The notes: generated by a model not told the origin, from the sequence alone. Numbered from the stretch's first letter, positions 16,400 through 24,468 are shown. The stretch: DNA of 36,962 nt from an uncultured bacterium (GCA_937885075.1 CAKZYZ010000045.1:1-36962); one strand, 5' to 3'. Program-made: numbers and translations.

Positions 16400-18058
16400 A
16401 TGAATATGATTGAATTATTAAGTAAGGCCAAATGGTACGACCTAACCCAGGCGCTGAGCATCTTCACGCCGCCCTGGCCGGGGGAGTTGCCGCTCCAGAT
16501 CCAGTTCTTCAAGAGAGTAACCGGATCGTTCATCGGCGGGGCAGGCGCCAACGGGCAGCTTATCGAGTGGTCTAACAATACCGGAACCCACCTGGTCGGT
16601 CCCACGGCTTTCCATTCCGGCCTCCGGTCGATCGCCGATATTCCATTGGAAGACATCTGCGGAGAGGGAGTGATCGTCGATATCTCCAAGGATGTCTCGG
16701 ACTACAGCCTCTACACCCCGGAGATGATCGAGAGCAAGGTAAAGGTCAAGGAAGGCGACATCCTGATCATCAACACCGGCTATCACAAGTACGGATATGA
16801 CCAGCCGGATGTCAAGAATAAGAAAGCCCAGGGGGGCATAGATAGCAAGGAGTTCAGTTATCTCGTCCGCCATCCGGGACCGGCGCCCGGGTTCTTCGAG
16901 TGGGCGCTGAAGAAGAAGATCAAGGTCATCGGTGTCGACTGTGGCTGCGCCGAGCACCCGATGAACACCAACATCCGCTATATGCACGGACGGGATTTTG
17001 AAAAGGCGGAAAAGAAACTCATCAAGGATTACGGCAAGACCTGGGATGAGATGTTCCCCCAGGATAAATACTACAAGCTGACCCACAGCAAGATGCCGAA
17101 AGCGGGATTGCTGCTGGCCGAGTCGCTCGGTGGAGATATAAAGAAACTGAAGAACCAGCGGGCCTGGATCATGATTCACCCGATTCCTTTCTGCGAGGTT
17201 GAATCGGCCTGGTCCCGGGTGGTCGCGGTGCAGCCGCCGAAGGGGATGACCAATTCTGCCTTCTTCTCCCGGATGAAACGGAACAAGATGTACGATATGT
17301 CGATCCCATTCAGTGTCCAGACTCCGCAGTGGGCCAACTATATCCCGCTGATCGTCCAGTACACCAAACGGGTCGGCGGCCAGTATTTCGGCATGGGACG
17401 CAACAACGCCCAATGTAAGGCCAGTTTCCACCTGAGCTGCCATATGGACGGAGAGAAACATTTCCATATGGGCGGCCGGACAATCGGCGAAACTCCGATG
17501 GATTTCTGGATCGGACAGGGCGCGATCGCCGATATCTCCAGCATGGTCAGCGATACCAGTGTCTATACCCCGGAGATGATCGAGAAGGTGGTTGAGGTAA
17601 AAAAAGGCGACATCCTGATCATCAAGACCGGTTATTACAAATACGGCTGGAAGAGTGAGGAGTCTGACGAGTTCCGTTACATGATCCGTCACCCGGGCCC
17701 GTCGCCGGACTTCGCGGAATGGTGCCTGAAGAAAGAGATCAAGTGGCTGGGCGTGGACTGTGTGGCCATGGAACATCCCATGAACACCATTCAGCGCGAC
17801 TGGCATCCCAAGACCTTCGAGGAAGCCGACCGGAAGTTGAAGGAAGCTTTCGGCAAGGACTGGGATGAGATGTACCCGCTGGACAAGTTCTACCAGGACA
17901 TGCATCTGAACCTCTTCCCGAAGGGGATCATCCATGCCGAGAACCTCGGCAAGGACCTGGGGGAATTGAAGAGCGGCCGCTATTTCCTAGGCTGCTTCAT
18001 CCAGAAGGGGATGGAGCTAGCCTCCTGCTGGGCCCGTTTTGTCGCCTGGAAGAAATAG
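16400..18058 (+). CDS. Tandem two-domain cyclase-family metal-dependent hydrolase
   Basis: 552 residues from the ATG at 16400, which has AGGAGG upstream; an earlier TTG would read through that site and is rejected. Two homologous cyclase (kynurenine formamidase / isatin hydrolase type) domains, about residues 1-275 and 295-552, are fused; single-domain proteins of about 220-280 are usual. The metal motif HxGTHxDxPxH appears in domain 2 as HLSCHMDGEKHFH (His344, His348, Asp350, His354), all ligands kept. In domain 1 it reads NTGTHLVGPTAFH (residues 60-72), where the first His is Asn and Asp is Val, so domain 1 is probably not catalytic. Both domains keep GVDC..EHPMNT. Likely opens a cyclic amide or cleaves an acyl-amide linked to the pathway of its neighbours. 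Confidence 0.85.
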   Translation: MNMIELLSKAKWYDLTQALSIFTPPWPGELPLQIQFFKRVTGSFIGGAGANGQLIEWSNNTGTHLVGPTAFHSGLRSIADIPLEDICGEGVIVDISKDVSDYSLYTPEMIESKVKVKEGDILIINTGYHKYGYDQPDVKNKKAQGGIDSKEFSYLVRHPGPAPGFFEWALKKKIKVIGVDCGCAEHPMNTNIRYMHGRDFEKAEKKLIKDYGKTWDEMFPQDKYYKLTHSKMPKAGLLLAESLGGDIKKLKNQRAWIMIHPIPFCEVESAWSRVVAVQPPKGMTNSAFFSRMKRNKMYDMSIPFSVQTPQWANYIPLIVQYTKRVGGQYFGMGRNNAQCKASFHLSCHMDGEKHFHMGGRTIGETPMDFWIGQGAIADISSMVSDTSVYTPEMIEKVVEVKKGDILIIKTGYYKYGWKSEESDEFRYMIRHPGPSPDFAEWCLKKEIKWLGVDCVAMEHPMNTIQRDWHPKTFEEADRKLKEAFGKDWDEMYPLDKFYQDMHLNLFPKGIIHAENLGKDLGELKSGRYFLGCFIQKGMELASCWARFVAWKK

Positions 18059-18061
18059 CAT

Positions 18062-18113
18062 AAAACAATCGCCTCCCCGAGATGAAACGTCGGGGAGGCG
18101 ATTGTTTTAGTTT
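18062..18113 (+). terminator. Strong rho-independent terminator
   Basis: A perfect 19-bp stem: 18062-18080 pairs with 18090-18108 (core CGCCTCCCCGA with TCGGGGAGGCG) around a 9-base loop, ending in TTTT and followed by more T-rich sequence. It starts 4 bases after the cyclase stop and separates the hydrolase genes from the molybdenum hydroxylase operon. Confidence 0.92.
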
Positions 18114-18194
18114 TGAAATTTTTTAATTCTTTTTGTTTTAGAATTCGCGTAATTCGTAGTTTATTAAAGTGGGCGAGGCGGGGAAAGCGGAATG

Positions 18195-18282
18195 TCCAAT
18201 ATCCAATGACCAATAACCAATGTCCAAATGCGAGGTTGAATTTGGATATTGGAAGTTGGAAATTGGCCATTGGAAATTCAGC
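18195..18282. repeat. CCAAT-type inverted repeat in 410-base gap
   Basis: The gap 18059-18468 holds the terminator, then units TCCAATATCCAATGACCAAT and AACCAATGTCCAAAT on the left and TTGGATATTGGAAGTTGGAAA and TTGGCCATTGGAAA on the right. After it come AATCAGTGAAATCCGTG and TAATCCGTGG, another short-period type. No gene is present before the ATG at 18469. Confidence 0.75.
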
Positions 18283-18468
18283 ATGGGGCCAAGATTGGGG
18301 GAGCAATTAGTGTAAATTCGTGTCCCCGAAAAATGACTCCGTCATCTCGGGGTAAAAATTAGTGGACTGTGAAGCCGCCGAACCAAGGCGAAACAATCAG
18401 TGAAATCCGTGTAATCCGTGGACAAAAAAGAGGCCGAGGCGGGGGGCATAAAAATTAGGAGGTCAGAA

Positions 18469-19359
18469 ATGGCAATAGCGCATGAGTTTGAATATTTCAA
18501 GCCGGAGAGCCTTAAAGAGGCGATAAATCTGGCCGCGAAATTTGGAGAGAAAGGACGCCCCCTGGCCGGAGGAACCGACCTGGTGGTCAAGATCAACGAC
18601 GAGATCGAGTTTCCCGACGCCGTCATCGACCTGAAAGGGATCGATGAACTGAAAAAACTCGAACTAAAAGATGGGAAACTCTTTATCGGACCCCTGGTGA
18701 CATTCACCGAACTGATCAACTCCCCGGTGGTCCGGGATAAATTCCCTCTCCTTCGGGAAGCCTCCGGGACAGTTGCCTCCAGCGGAGTCCGCAATAGGGC
18801 CACCCTGGTGGGGAATATCTGTTCCGCGGTACCGTCTCTGGACAGCGGCACACCGCTCCTGGTCTATCAGGCGGAAGTCCTGGTCAAAAGCAAGGACGGG
18901 GAGAGAACCATCCCCATCGGGGAATGGTTTACCGGCCCCAAGAAAAACGCCCTGAAACCGGGCGAGATTGTAGTAGGCGTCACCATCGATGAGATCACCG
19001 GCAAACAGGGCGGCTGCTATGTAAAACTCGGCCGCTACCGGGGAGAAGACCTGGCCCAGGTTGGAATCGGAATCCTCTCCCTGGAAAATAATGAATATCG
19101 AATCGCCTTCTGCGCTGTGGGGCCGGTCGCTGCCCGGGCGGAGAAGATAGAGAACCTCCTGAACGGGAAAGAGCTGACCGATGAAATAATCGGAGAAGCC
19201 AAAAAACTCGTCCCGGAAGAAATATCCCCCATCGATGATATCAGGGCCACCGGAGAGTACCGGATGCACATGGCCGAGGTGATGCTGGTCCGGGGATTAA
19301 AAGAAGCTACGGCCAGACTAAACGGAGAAGGGACCGAATACGGAACCAGTGTTATTTAA
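18469..19359 (+). CDS. Molybdenum hydroxylase FAD-binding subunit (CoxM/XdhB-like)
   Basis: 296 residues from the ATG at 18469, chosen because AGGAGG lies just upstream; a GTG at 18418 opens the same frame but has no site. The N-terminal FAD motif AGGTDLV and the second FAD motif TLVGNICSAVPSLDS are present, followed by the C-terminal CO-dehydrogenase flavoprotein domain (GRYRGEDLAQVGIGIL). It passes electrons between the 2Fe-2S subunit and an acceptor. First gene of a three-gene operon in the order FAD, 2Fe-2S, Mo, with gaps of 58 and 10 bases. Confidence 0.93.
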   Translation: MAIAHEFEYFKPESLKEAINLAAKFGEKGRPLAGGTDLVVKINDEIEFPDAVIDLKGIDELKKLELKDGKLFIGPLVTFTELINSPVVRDKFPLLREASGTVASSGVRNRATLVGNICSAVPSLDSGTPLLVYQAEVLVKSKDGERTIPIGEWFTGPKKNALKPGEIVVGVTIDEITGKQGGCYVKLGRYRGEDLAQVGIGILSLENNEYRIAFCAVGPVAARAEKIENLLNGKELTDEIIGEAKKLVPEEISPIDDIRATGEYRMHMAEVMLVRGLKEATARLNGEGTEYGTSVI

Positions 19360-19417
19360 ACCAAGTTTAATTTAACCACGAAGTACATTCATGGTTCCAT
19401 TTATTTTAGGAGACGCG

Positions 19418-19882
19418 ATGAAAAAAACAATAACACTCACAATTAACGGAGAACTACGCTCCGTGGATGTTGAACCAAACGATATCCTGATATATGTATT
19501 ACGGGATAAGCTGGGTGTCAAAAGCCCCAAGATCGGCTGTGAAAGAGGTGACTGCGGCACCTGTACCATACTTCTCAACGGCGAACCGGTCCGGAGTTGC
19601 CTTATCCTGGCGATCGAGATGGATGGGCAGGAAATAACCACCGTGGAAGGACTCTCCGAAGATGGACTTACTCCTCTTCAGGAAAAATTCGTCGAGCACA
19701 ACTCCTTTCAATGTGGATTTTGCGCGCCGGGTATGACCCTGACCGCGACTAAATTTTTAGAAAAGAATCCTCACCCCACCCGGGAGGAAGTCCAGGAAGC
19801 TATCGCCGGGAATCTCTGCCGGTGTACGGGCTATAAACAGATCATTGAAGCAATTCTGGACGTTTCAAATAAATTAAATTAA
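19418..19882 (+). CDS. Molybdenum hydroxylase 2Fe-2S subunit (CoxS/XdhC-like)
   Basis: 154 residues from the ATG at 19418, which has TAGGAG upstream; the in-frame ATG at 19391 has none. The plant-type cluster ligands are Cys41, Cys46, Cys49 and Cys61 (CERGDCGTC ... C). The second cluster, close to the molybdopterin, uses Cys99, Cys102, Cys134 and Cys136 (QCGFC ... CRCTGY). All eight ligands are intact and the length is normal for the family. It relays electrons from the Mo centre to FAD. Confidence 0.96.
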   Translation: MKKTITLTINGELRSVDVEPNDILIYVLRDKLGVKSPKIGCERGDCGTCTILLNGEPVRSCLILAIEMDGQEITTVEGLSEDGLTPLQEKFVEHNSFQCGFCAPGMTLTATKFLEKNPHPTREEVQEAIAGNLCRCTGYKQIIEAILDVSNKLN

Positions 19883-19892
19883 GGGGGAGATC

Positions 19893-22244
19893 ATGGAAGA
19901 ATTAAAATTTGTCGGTAAATCGTTGCCCCGGATTGACTCCAAGGAGAAACTCACCGGGGCGGCACAATATGTTGACGATCTGGAATTCGGGCCCAATCTG
20001 CTCTACGCGGAAATTGTGGAAAGTACCGAAGCGTTTGCCAGAGTAACTAAAGTCGACACCTCGGAAGCGGAAAAAATTACCGGAGTAGTCAAAGTGATCA
20101 CCGGAAAAGATTTTCCCTATAAATTCGGGCTCTATATGAAAGACCGTTTCATCCTGGCCCAGGATGTAGTTCGATTCGTCGGGGAACAGGTGGCGGCGGT
20201 TATCGCCCGGGATCCAAAGATCGCCCGGCGGGCGGCGAAGTTGGTTAAAGTCGAATATGAGCCCTTTACTCCCGTCTTCGATCAGATGGAGGCTATTAAA
20301 AAAGATCCCATCCTGATCCATCCCGACCTGGGGGAATACCCTCATGTTCCCTGGTTTTATCCGAAAGCGGGAACTAATATCGCTCACTGGAAAAAAGTAC
20401 GGGTCGGCGATATGGAGAAGGGTTTTGAAGAAGCGGACGTGATCGTGGAGGATACCTACTTCGTCCCCCGTTACGCTCACTGCTGCATGGAGACCCATAA
20501 CGCGGTTGGTCTATTGGACTACTCGGGACGATTGACGGTATGGTCCTCATCCCAGTCACCCCATACCCAGCGGAACCTCTTTGCTGAGGCTCTGTCCCCG
20601 CTTGGTTTTACCCACAAGGATGTCCGGGTAATCACACCTTACATCGGAGGCGGATTCGGGGGGAAAGCCGGCGTAACCATGGAGATACTGGCCGCCGCTT
20701 TTGCCACCAAGGTAAAAGGAAACCCGGTTAAAGTCCGCTGGACCCGGGCGCAGGAGTTCTATAACACCTATATGCGCCAGGCCGTGGTCTCTAAATTAAA
20801 ACTGGGAGCCAAGAAGGACGGGACCATTGTCGCTTTTGAAGGGACTAACTACTGGGATGCCGGTCCCTACGTTGAATACGGCGCTAATGTCGTCAACGCC
20901 TCCGGTATCTCCGCGGCCGGCCCTTACCGGATTCCCAATGTCAAGATCGACTCCCTCTGCATCTACACCAACCTGCCGGCAGCCGGTCCTTACCGGGGAT
21001 TCGGCTATTCGGAGATGATGTTTGGTGTGGAAAGCCAGATGGAGAGAATGGCCAAAAAACTGGGCATGAATTCGGTCGAGTTCCGGAAGAAGAACGCCTT
21101 CAAGGGAGGGGATATCCTGGTTTACGGAGCGCCGATCAATGATAACGGATATAATGAGTGTATCGATAAGGTGGCTCAAGCCATTGATTTTGGGAAGAAG
21201 GAAGTCTCGGACGATCCCAACAAGGTCATTGGCAAAGGAATCGCCGCCGCCTGGAAGGGTCCGGCCATGCCTCCCAATGCCTCATCCGCGGCTTTCATCA
21301 AGTTTAGCGAGGATGGAAGTATAAATATCCTGGTCTCCGGCATCGATATGGGACAGGGATATCTTACCGTCATGGCCCAGATCGCGGCGGAGATCCTCAC
21401 CGTTCCCCTCGATAAGATTAGGACGGAAAACCCGGATACCGACCGCAACCCTTACGAGTGGCAGACAGTAGCCAGTCACGTGACCTGGTCCTGCGGGAAC
21501 GCCGTGAAACGGGCGGCGATGAATGCCCGGGAACAGATATTTGATACCGTGCACGCCGCCTATCTCTTCGATAAATCCACTCTCTACCTGGAAGATGAGT
21601 GCGTGAAATGCACTCTGAAACCGGATTTCGCCCTGCCCTTAAAAGACTTCGTCATCGACGGAATCATGGTCAAAGACGGAACTTTCCGGGGCGGGCCCAT
21701 CATGGGTAAGGGAATGTTCATGCCGGAGTTCTCCTCCACCAAGGGTGATCCCGAGACCGGGATAGGCGGGAAGCCCAACGTTCATTATACCGTGGGAGCC
21801 GGCGGGGTGGTCATTGAGATAGATAAAGAGACCGGAAAAGTAAAGGTTTTAAAGACCGCCCAGGCTTACGATATCGGCAAGGCCATCAACCCCTCCCTGG
21901 TAGAGGGTCAGGTCTATGGAGGATTCATGCAGGGATTGGCTACCGCGCTCTTTGAGGATATGCGGTTCGGCGAAGACGGGTCGATTCTTAACCCCAACTT
22001 CACTGACTACAAAATCCCCACCGCGCTGGATATTCCCGATGAGATGATCCCCATCATAGTGGAAGTCCCGCAGAACGATGGCCCCTACGGAGCCCGCGGG
22101 GTCGGGGAGCACGTCATGATTCCCGTCATGCCATCCATAGCCAACGCGGTGGAAGACGCTCTGGGAATCAGAATCAAATCGATGCCCATCACCGCCGAAA
22201 AGATCGCCCTGGCGATCAAAGCCGGCCTGAAAGAAGTGGACTGA
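19893..22244 (+). CDS. Molybdenum hydroxylase catalytic (Mo) subunit, xanthine dehydrogenase family
   Basis: 783 residues, the normal length for the large subunit. The N-terminal a/b hammerhead domain (FVGKSLPRIDSKEKLTGAAQYVDDL) is followed by the molybdopterin-binding domain with GGGFGGKAG, PYRGFGYSE, GQGYLTVMAQIAAEIL and the active-site loop GARGVGE, whose Glu739 would be the catalytic base. The RGFG form resembles purine-type xanthine dehydrogenases more than CO dehydrogenase, which carries a Cys loop that is absent here. It hydroxylates an N-heterocycle or aldehyde. Ribosome binding site GGGGGAG. With desulfidases and nucleoside-type importers nearby, a purine- or pyrimidine-like substrate is likely but not shown. 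Confidence 0.92.
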   Translation: MEELKFVGKSLPRIDSKEKLTGAAQYVDDLEFGPNLLYAEIVESTEAFARVTKVDTSEAEKITGVVKVITGKDFPYKFGLYMKDRFILAQDVVRFVGEQVAAVIARDPKIARRAAKLVKVEYEPFTPVFDQMEAIKKDPILIHPDLGEYPHVPWFYPKAGTNIAHWKKVRVGDMEKGFEEADVIVEDTYFVPRYAHCCMETHNAVGLLDYSGRLTVWSSSQSPHTQRNLFAEALSPLGFTHKDVRVITPYIGGGFGGKAGVTMEILAAAFATKVKGNPVKVRWTRAQEFYNTYMRQAVVSKLKLGAKKDGTIVAFEGTNYWDAGPYVEYGANVVNASGISAAGPYRIPNVKIDSLCIYTNLPAAGPYRGFGYSEMMFGVESQMERMAKKLGMNSVEFRKKNAFKGGDILVYGAPINDNGYNECIDKVAQAIDFGKKEVSDDPNKVIGKGIAAAWKGPAMPPNASSAAFIKFSEDGSINILVSGIDMGQGYLTVMAQIAAEILTVPLDKIRTENPDTDRNPYEWQTVASHVTWSCGNAVKRAAMNAREQIFDTVHAAYLFDKSTLYLEDECVKCTLKPDFALPLKDFVIDGIMVKDGTFRGGPIMGKGMFMPEFSSTKGDPETGIGGKPNVHYTVGAGGVVIEIDKETGKVKVLKTAQAYDIGKAINPSLVEGQVYGGFMQGLATALFEDMRFGEDGSILNPNFTDYKIPTALDIPDEMIPIIVEVPQNDGPYGARGVGEHVMIPVMPSIANAVEDALGIRIKSMPITAEKIALAIKAGLKEVD

Positions 22245-22272
22245 TCGAACACCAAACAATCTGACGAATAGG

Positions 22273-22306
22273 ACAATGCCGGGGTCAATGACCTCGGCAT
22301 TGTTTT
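22273..22306 (+). terminator. Rho-independent terminator of the hydroxylase operon
   Basis: ACAATGCCG pairs with CGGCATTGT, with inner GGTC/GACC pairs, followed by TTTTA. It lies 29 bases after the stop of the Mo subunit. Further on, AGGTCCGACCCCATTTAC (about 22434) resembles, in reverse orientation, the repeat in front of the transposase at 36496. Confidence 0.88.
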
Positions 22307-22454
22307 ATCCATTCCTATTCATCAAACACAACTGGAGTTCTTAGAAGGCCAATTTTGCCCCAAAAACTGGCACTCTAAGCTCCTCAGGATGCCTATATTT
22401 TACTTAATCCATTTATCTTCAATTACTTACGCAGGTCCGACCCCATTTACTAAC

Positions 22455-23045
22455 TTACCGTGGCGAATCTACGGTCTTATTATCATATAACCAAAACGCC
22501 AGGAGGCGAGTCACTAACGGCATAATCCAATAAGTCATTAGAATCATCGTGCCTATTATTGCTATTGCCAGACGAAGTAATTCGGGAAGAGTCCCCAGCA
22601 ATGGATTCAGCACTAAACTTACCAGGAGAATTGTCGGGAAAAGAGCTATAAATGTGACAATAACCATTTTGTAGCGTGGCGGTGGTGGGGTTAATGGTTT
22701 ATTCGATACTCTAAACCAATATTCCAAACCGGTCAGTTTACGGACATTCGACTCTCCTTCAGTCAAATCCCTGACACGCTCAAGCCATTCAGATCTAATT
22801 GGAGAATCTTCCCATCTCTTTAAGTTCTTATAGCTATTAAACCTGAAAATTACCACATATTCCAGATTGCCGGGATCAGAAGGAGGAATGATATTCACTC
22901 CATAATATCCCTTGAATTTGGAAACTTGTCTCAATATACCGGAAGTCCACTCCTCAAATTCTTGAACTCTCCCCGGTTTAACTCGTCGTGAAATAATAAC
23001 GGTTACCGGCCCTTCCTCTAAATTATGATCTTTCTTTATACTCAT
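22455..23045 (-). CDS. Antibiotic-biosynthesis-monooxygenase domain membrane protein
   Basis: 196 residues. Residues about 10-105 form an ABM-type dimeric alpha/beta barrel: VTVIISRRVKPGRVQEFEEWTSGILRQVSKFKGYYGVNII, VIFRFNSYKNLKRWEDSPIRSEWL. Residues about 125-190 hold two or three hydrophobic segments (MVIVTFIALFPTILLVSLVL; LAIAIIGTMILMTYWIMPLV), so the domain is anchored to the membrane. Proteins of this ABM-plus-membrane type occur widely and their function is not established. It is the only minus-strand gene in its neighbourhood. Confidence 0.82.
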   Translation of the reverse strand: MSIKKDHNLEEGPVTVIISRRVKPGRVQEFEEWTSGILRQVSKFKGYYGVNIIPPSDPGNLEYVVIFRFNSYKNLKRWEDSPIRSEWLERVRDLTEGESNVRKLTGLEYWFRVSNKPLTPPPPRYKMVIVTFIALFPTILLVSLVLNPLLGTLPELLRLAIAIIGTMILMTYWIMPLVTRLLAFWLYDNKTVDSPR

Positions 23046-23176
23046 ATTATAAAGGTAGGGGCAGAAGCTCAGTTAGTCAACGGGTATTACACTCTGTTCA
23101 TTTTACCCCCAGCCAAAGTAATCCAATTGAGATTGCATTCAGATCCATCCTGAAGTAGAATTTGCGCATATATATA

Positions 23177-23305
23177 ATGAATAATTTTGGCAAATCTGTT
23201 GGTTACTTTTTTATTTTAATCGGAGTTTTTGCTCTGACAGTTGATACTCCTGTCGCAGGTAGCGACAACTTATTACTAACCACAATTGAGAGAGTTGTTC
23301 CATGA
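23177..23305 (+). CDS. Small membrane protein, 42 residues, overlapping next gene
   Basis: ORF of 42 residues starting MNNFGKSVGYFFILIGVFAL, with one hydrophobic segment at about residues 9-21 and a polar tail. Its TGA overlaps the ATG of the next gene (ATGA), the classic sign of translational coupling. No strong ribosome binding site precedes it, so the evidence rests on the overlap and the amphiphilic composition. Not recognised. Inside it lies the hairpin TGTCGC-AGGTA-GCGACA (23251-23267). Confidence 0.42.
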   Translation: MNNFGKSVGYFFILIGVFALTVDTPVAGSDNLLLTTIERVVP

Positions 23306-23724
23306 ATAACATCCGGCAGCGGATTCTCGCCATCATTCGTCCGGCACACCTGGCTTCACTGGCCACCTTTTCCGGGGACGGCAAGCCCTGGGTACGCTAT
23401 GTCATCCCCCGAGTCGAAGACGACTTGACCATCCGTATCGCTACTCGCGCAAACTCCAGGAAGGTCTCCCAGATCCGGAAGAACCCCGAAGTCCACCTGA
23501 CCTGCGGCGTATCGGACCCGAGAAACGTGGACACTTTCCTGCAGATTCAGGGACGGGCCCGCTTCACCACCGATCGGGGCGAGAGAGAATCCTTCTGGGA
23601 TCCGCATCTGGAAAACATCTTCGAAGGGCCGAACGATCCTGAGTACGGCGTGATTCTGATTACGCCCTACCGGATCGAGGTCTGGAAGGAGGGGATCAGC
23701 GAACCGGATGTGTGGGAAGCTTAG
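23302..23724 (+). CDS. Pyridoxamine 5'-phosphate oxidase-like flavin-binding protein
   Basis: 140 residues with the split-barrel PNPOx-like fold: the start MNNIRQRILAIIRPAHLASLATFSGDGKPWVRYVIP is the usual strand pair that binds FMN, followed by TRANSRKVSQIRKNPEVHLTCG and the C-terminal ILITPYRIEVWKEG. This group includes general stress proteins and F420- or FMN-binding reductases, so the exact reaction is unclear. Cytoplasmic. It may be coupled to the 42-residue ORF upstream through the ATGA overlap. Confidence 0.88.
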   Translation: MNNIRQRILAIIRPAHLASLATFSGDGKPWVRYVIPRVEDDLTIRIATRANSRKVSQIRKNPEVHLTCGVSDPRNVDTFLQIQGRARFTTDRGERESFWDPHLENIFEGPNDPEYGVILITPYRIEVWKEGISEPDVWEA

Positions 23725-23811
23725 GTTTCATCCTATCTCGCTGTTATCTCTAAAAACCAGAAAGAGAGTGGAATATATTTGGCACTGGTTGATTATTACA
23801 GGGAGTGAATC

Positions 23812-23910
23812 ATGAAAGAACGAAATAATGAACGATGGGTCGAAGTCTATGTATTCTACGATGAGATAGAAAAAGAGGCTCTCGAAATGTTTTTTAAAGG
23901 AGACCACTAG
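23812..23910 (+). CDS. Small ORF, 32 residues, directly upstream of DUF4126 gene
   Basis: Encodes MKERNNERWVEVYVFYDEIE followed by KEALEMFFKGDH; strongly charged, no membrane segment. Ribosome binding site GGGAG lies about 6 bases upstream, and its stop TAG touches the ATG of the next gene (TAGATG), whose own ribosome binding site AAAGGAG lies inside this ORF. This arrangement suggests coupled translation. Not recognised. Confidence 0.5.
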   Translation: MKERNNERWVEVYVFYDEIEKEALEMFFKGDH

Positions 23911-24468
23911 ATGCAAGGGATAATGGCTGTTTTTGCCGGCATCGGATTAAGCGCGACGTGCGGATTCAGAATCTTTGTTCCCCTATTGGGGATCAGTATC
24001 GCCCATCATACCGGACACCTGGCTCTCGCCCCGGGCTTCGAGTGGATTGGTGCCTGGCCCGCGACCATCGCGTTCGCCGCTGCTATGATCATCGAGATCG
24101 GCGGATACTACATTCCCTGGGTTGACAACCTCTTAGACTCTATCGCCACACCTGCCGCGATTGTCGCGGGGACCATAGTAACGGCATCAATGGTCAGCGA
24201 ACTATCTCCCTTCCTGCGCTGGTCACTTGCCATCATCGCCGGGGGAGGTGTAGCCGGAGTGATCCAGGGATCCAGCGTGCTGGCGCGCGGCATCTCGACC
24301 ACCACGACCGGAGGAACCGGCAACCCGGTAGTCTCAACCGGAGAACTGCTGGCCTCAATATTCGGAACAATAGTTTCTCTTATGTTGCCGATCATCGCGA
24401 TCATTCTGGTAGCCCTGGTGATATTCTTCATTCTTAGGCGGATTTTTCGCCGGCGAGCAAAGGTATAA
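23911..24468 (+). CDS. DUF4126 family membrane protein
   Basis: 185 residues. The N-terminal GIGLSATCGFRIFVPLLGISIA and WVDNLLDSIATPAAIVAGTIV match the DUF4126 family, integral membrane proteins of unknown function. Four to five hydrophobic segments are visible; the C-terminus ends in a basic RRIFRRRAKV after the last one, implying a cytoplasmic tail. Ribosome binding site AAAGGAG. It follows the 32-residue ORF without a gap. Confidence 0.88.
   Translation: MQGIMAVFAGIGLSATCGFRIFVPLLGISIAHHTGHLALAPGFEWIGAWPATIAFAAAMIIEIGGYYIPWVDNLLDSIATPAAIVAGTIVTASMVSELSPFLRWSLAIIAGGGVAGVIQGSSVLARGISTTTTGGTGNPVVSTGELLASIFGTIVSLMLPIIAIILVALVIFFILRRIFRRRAKV

Noticed and set aside
16442-17935. Long minus-strand open frame of 497 residues opposite the cyclase gene
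   Set aside because: It is antisense to a well-supported gene with clear domains and a ribosome binding site; its composition is that of a shadow frame produced by codon bias.
18342-18851. Minus-strand open frame near the start of the FAD subunit
   Set aside because: It overlaps the FAD subunit and a repeat-rich gap and shows only low-complexity composition.
19893-22244. Aerobic CO dehydrogenase large subunit
   Set aside because: The active-site loop with the Cu-binding Cys of CoxL is not present; the RGFG and GVGE motifs only support a general xanthine-dehydrogenase-family hydroxylase.
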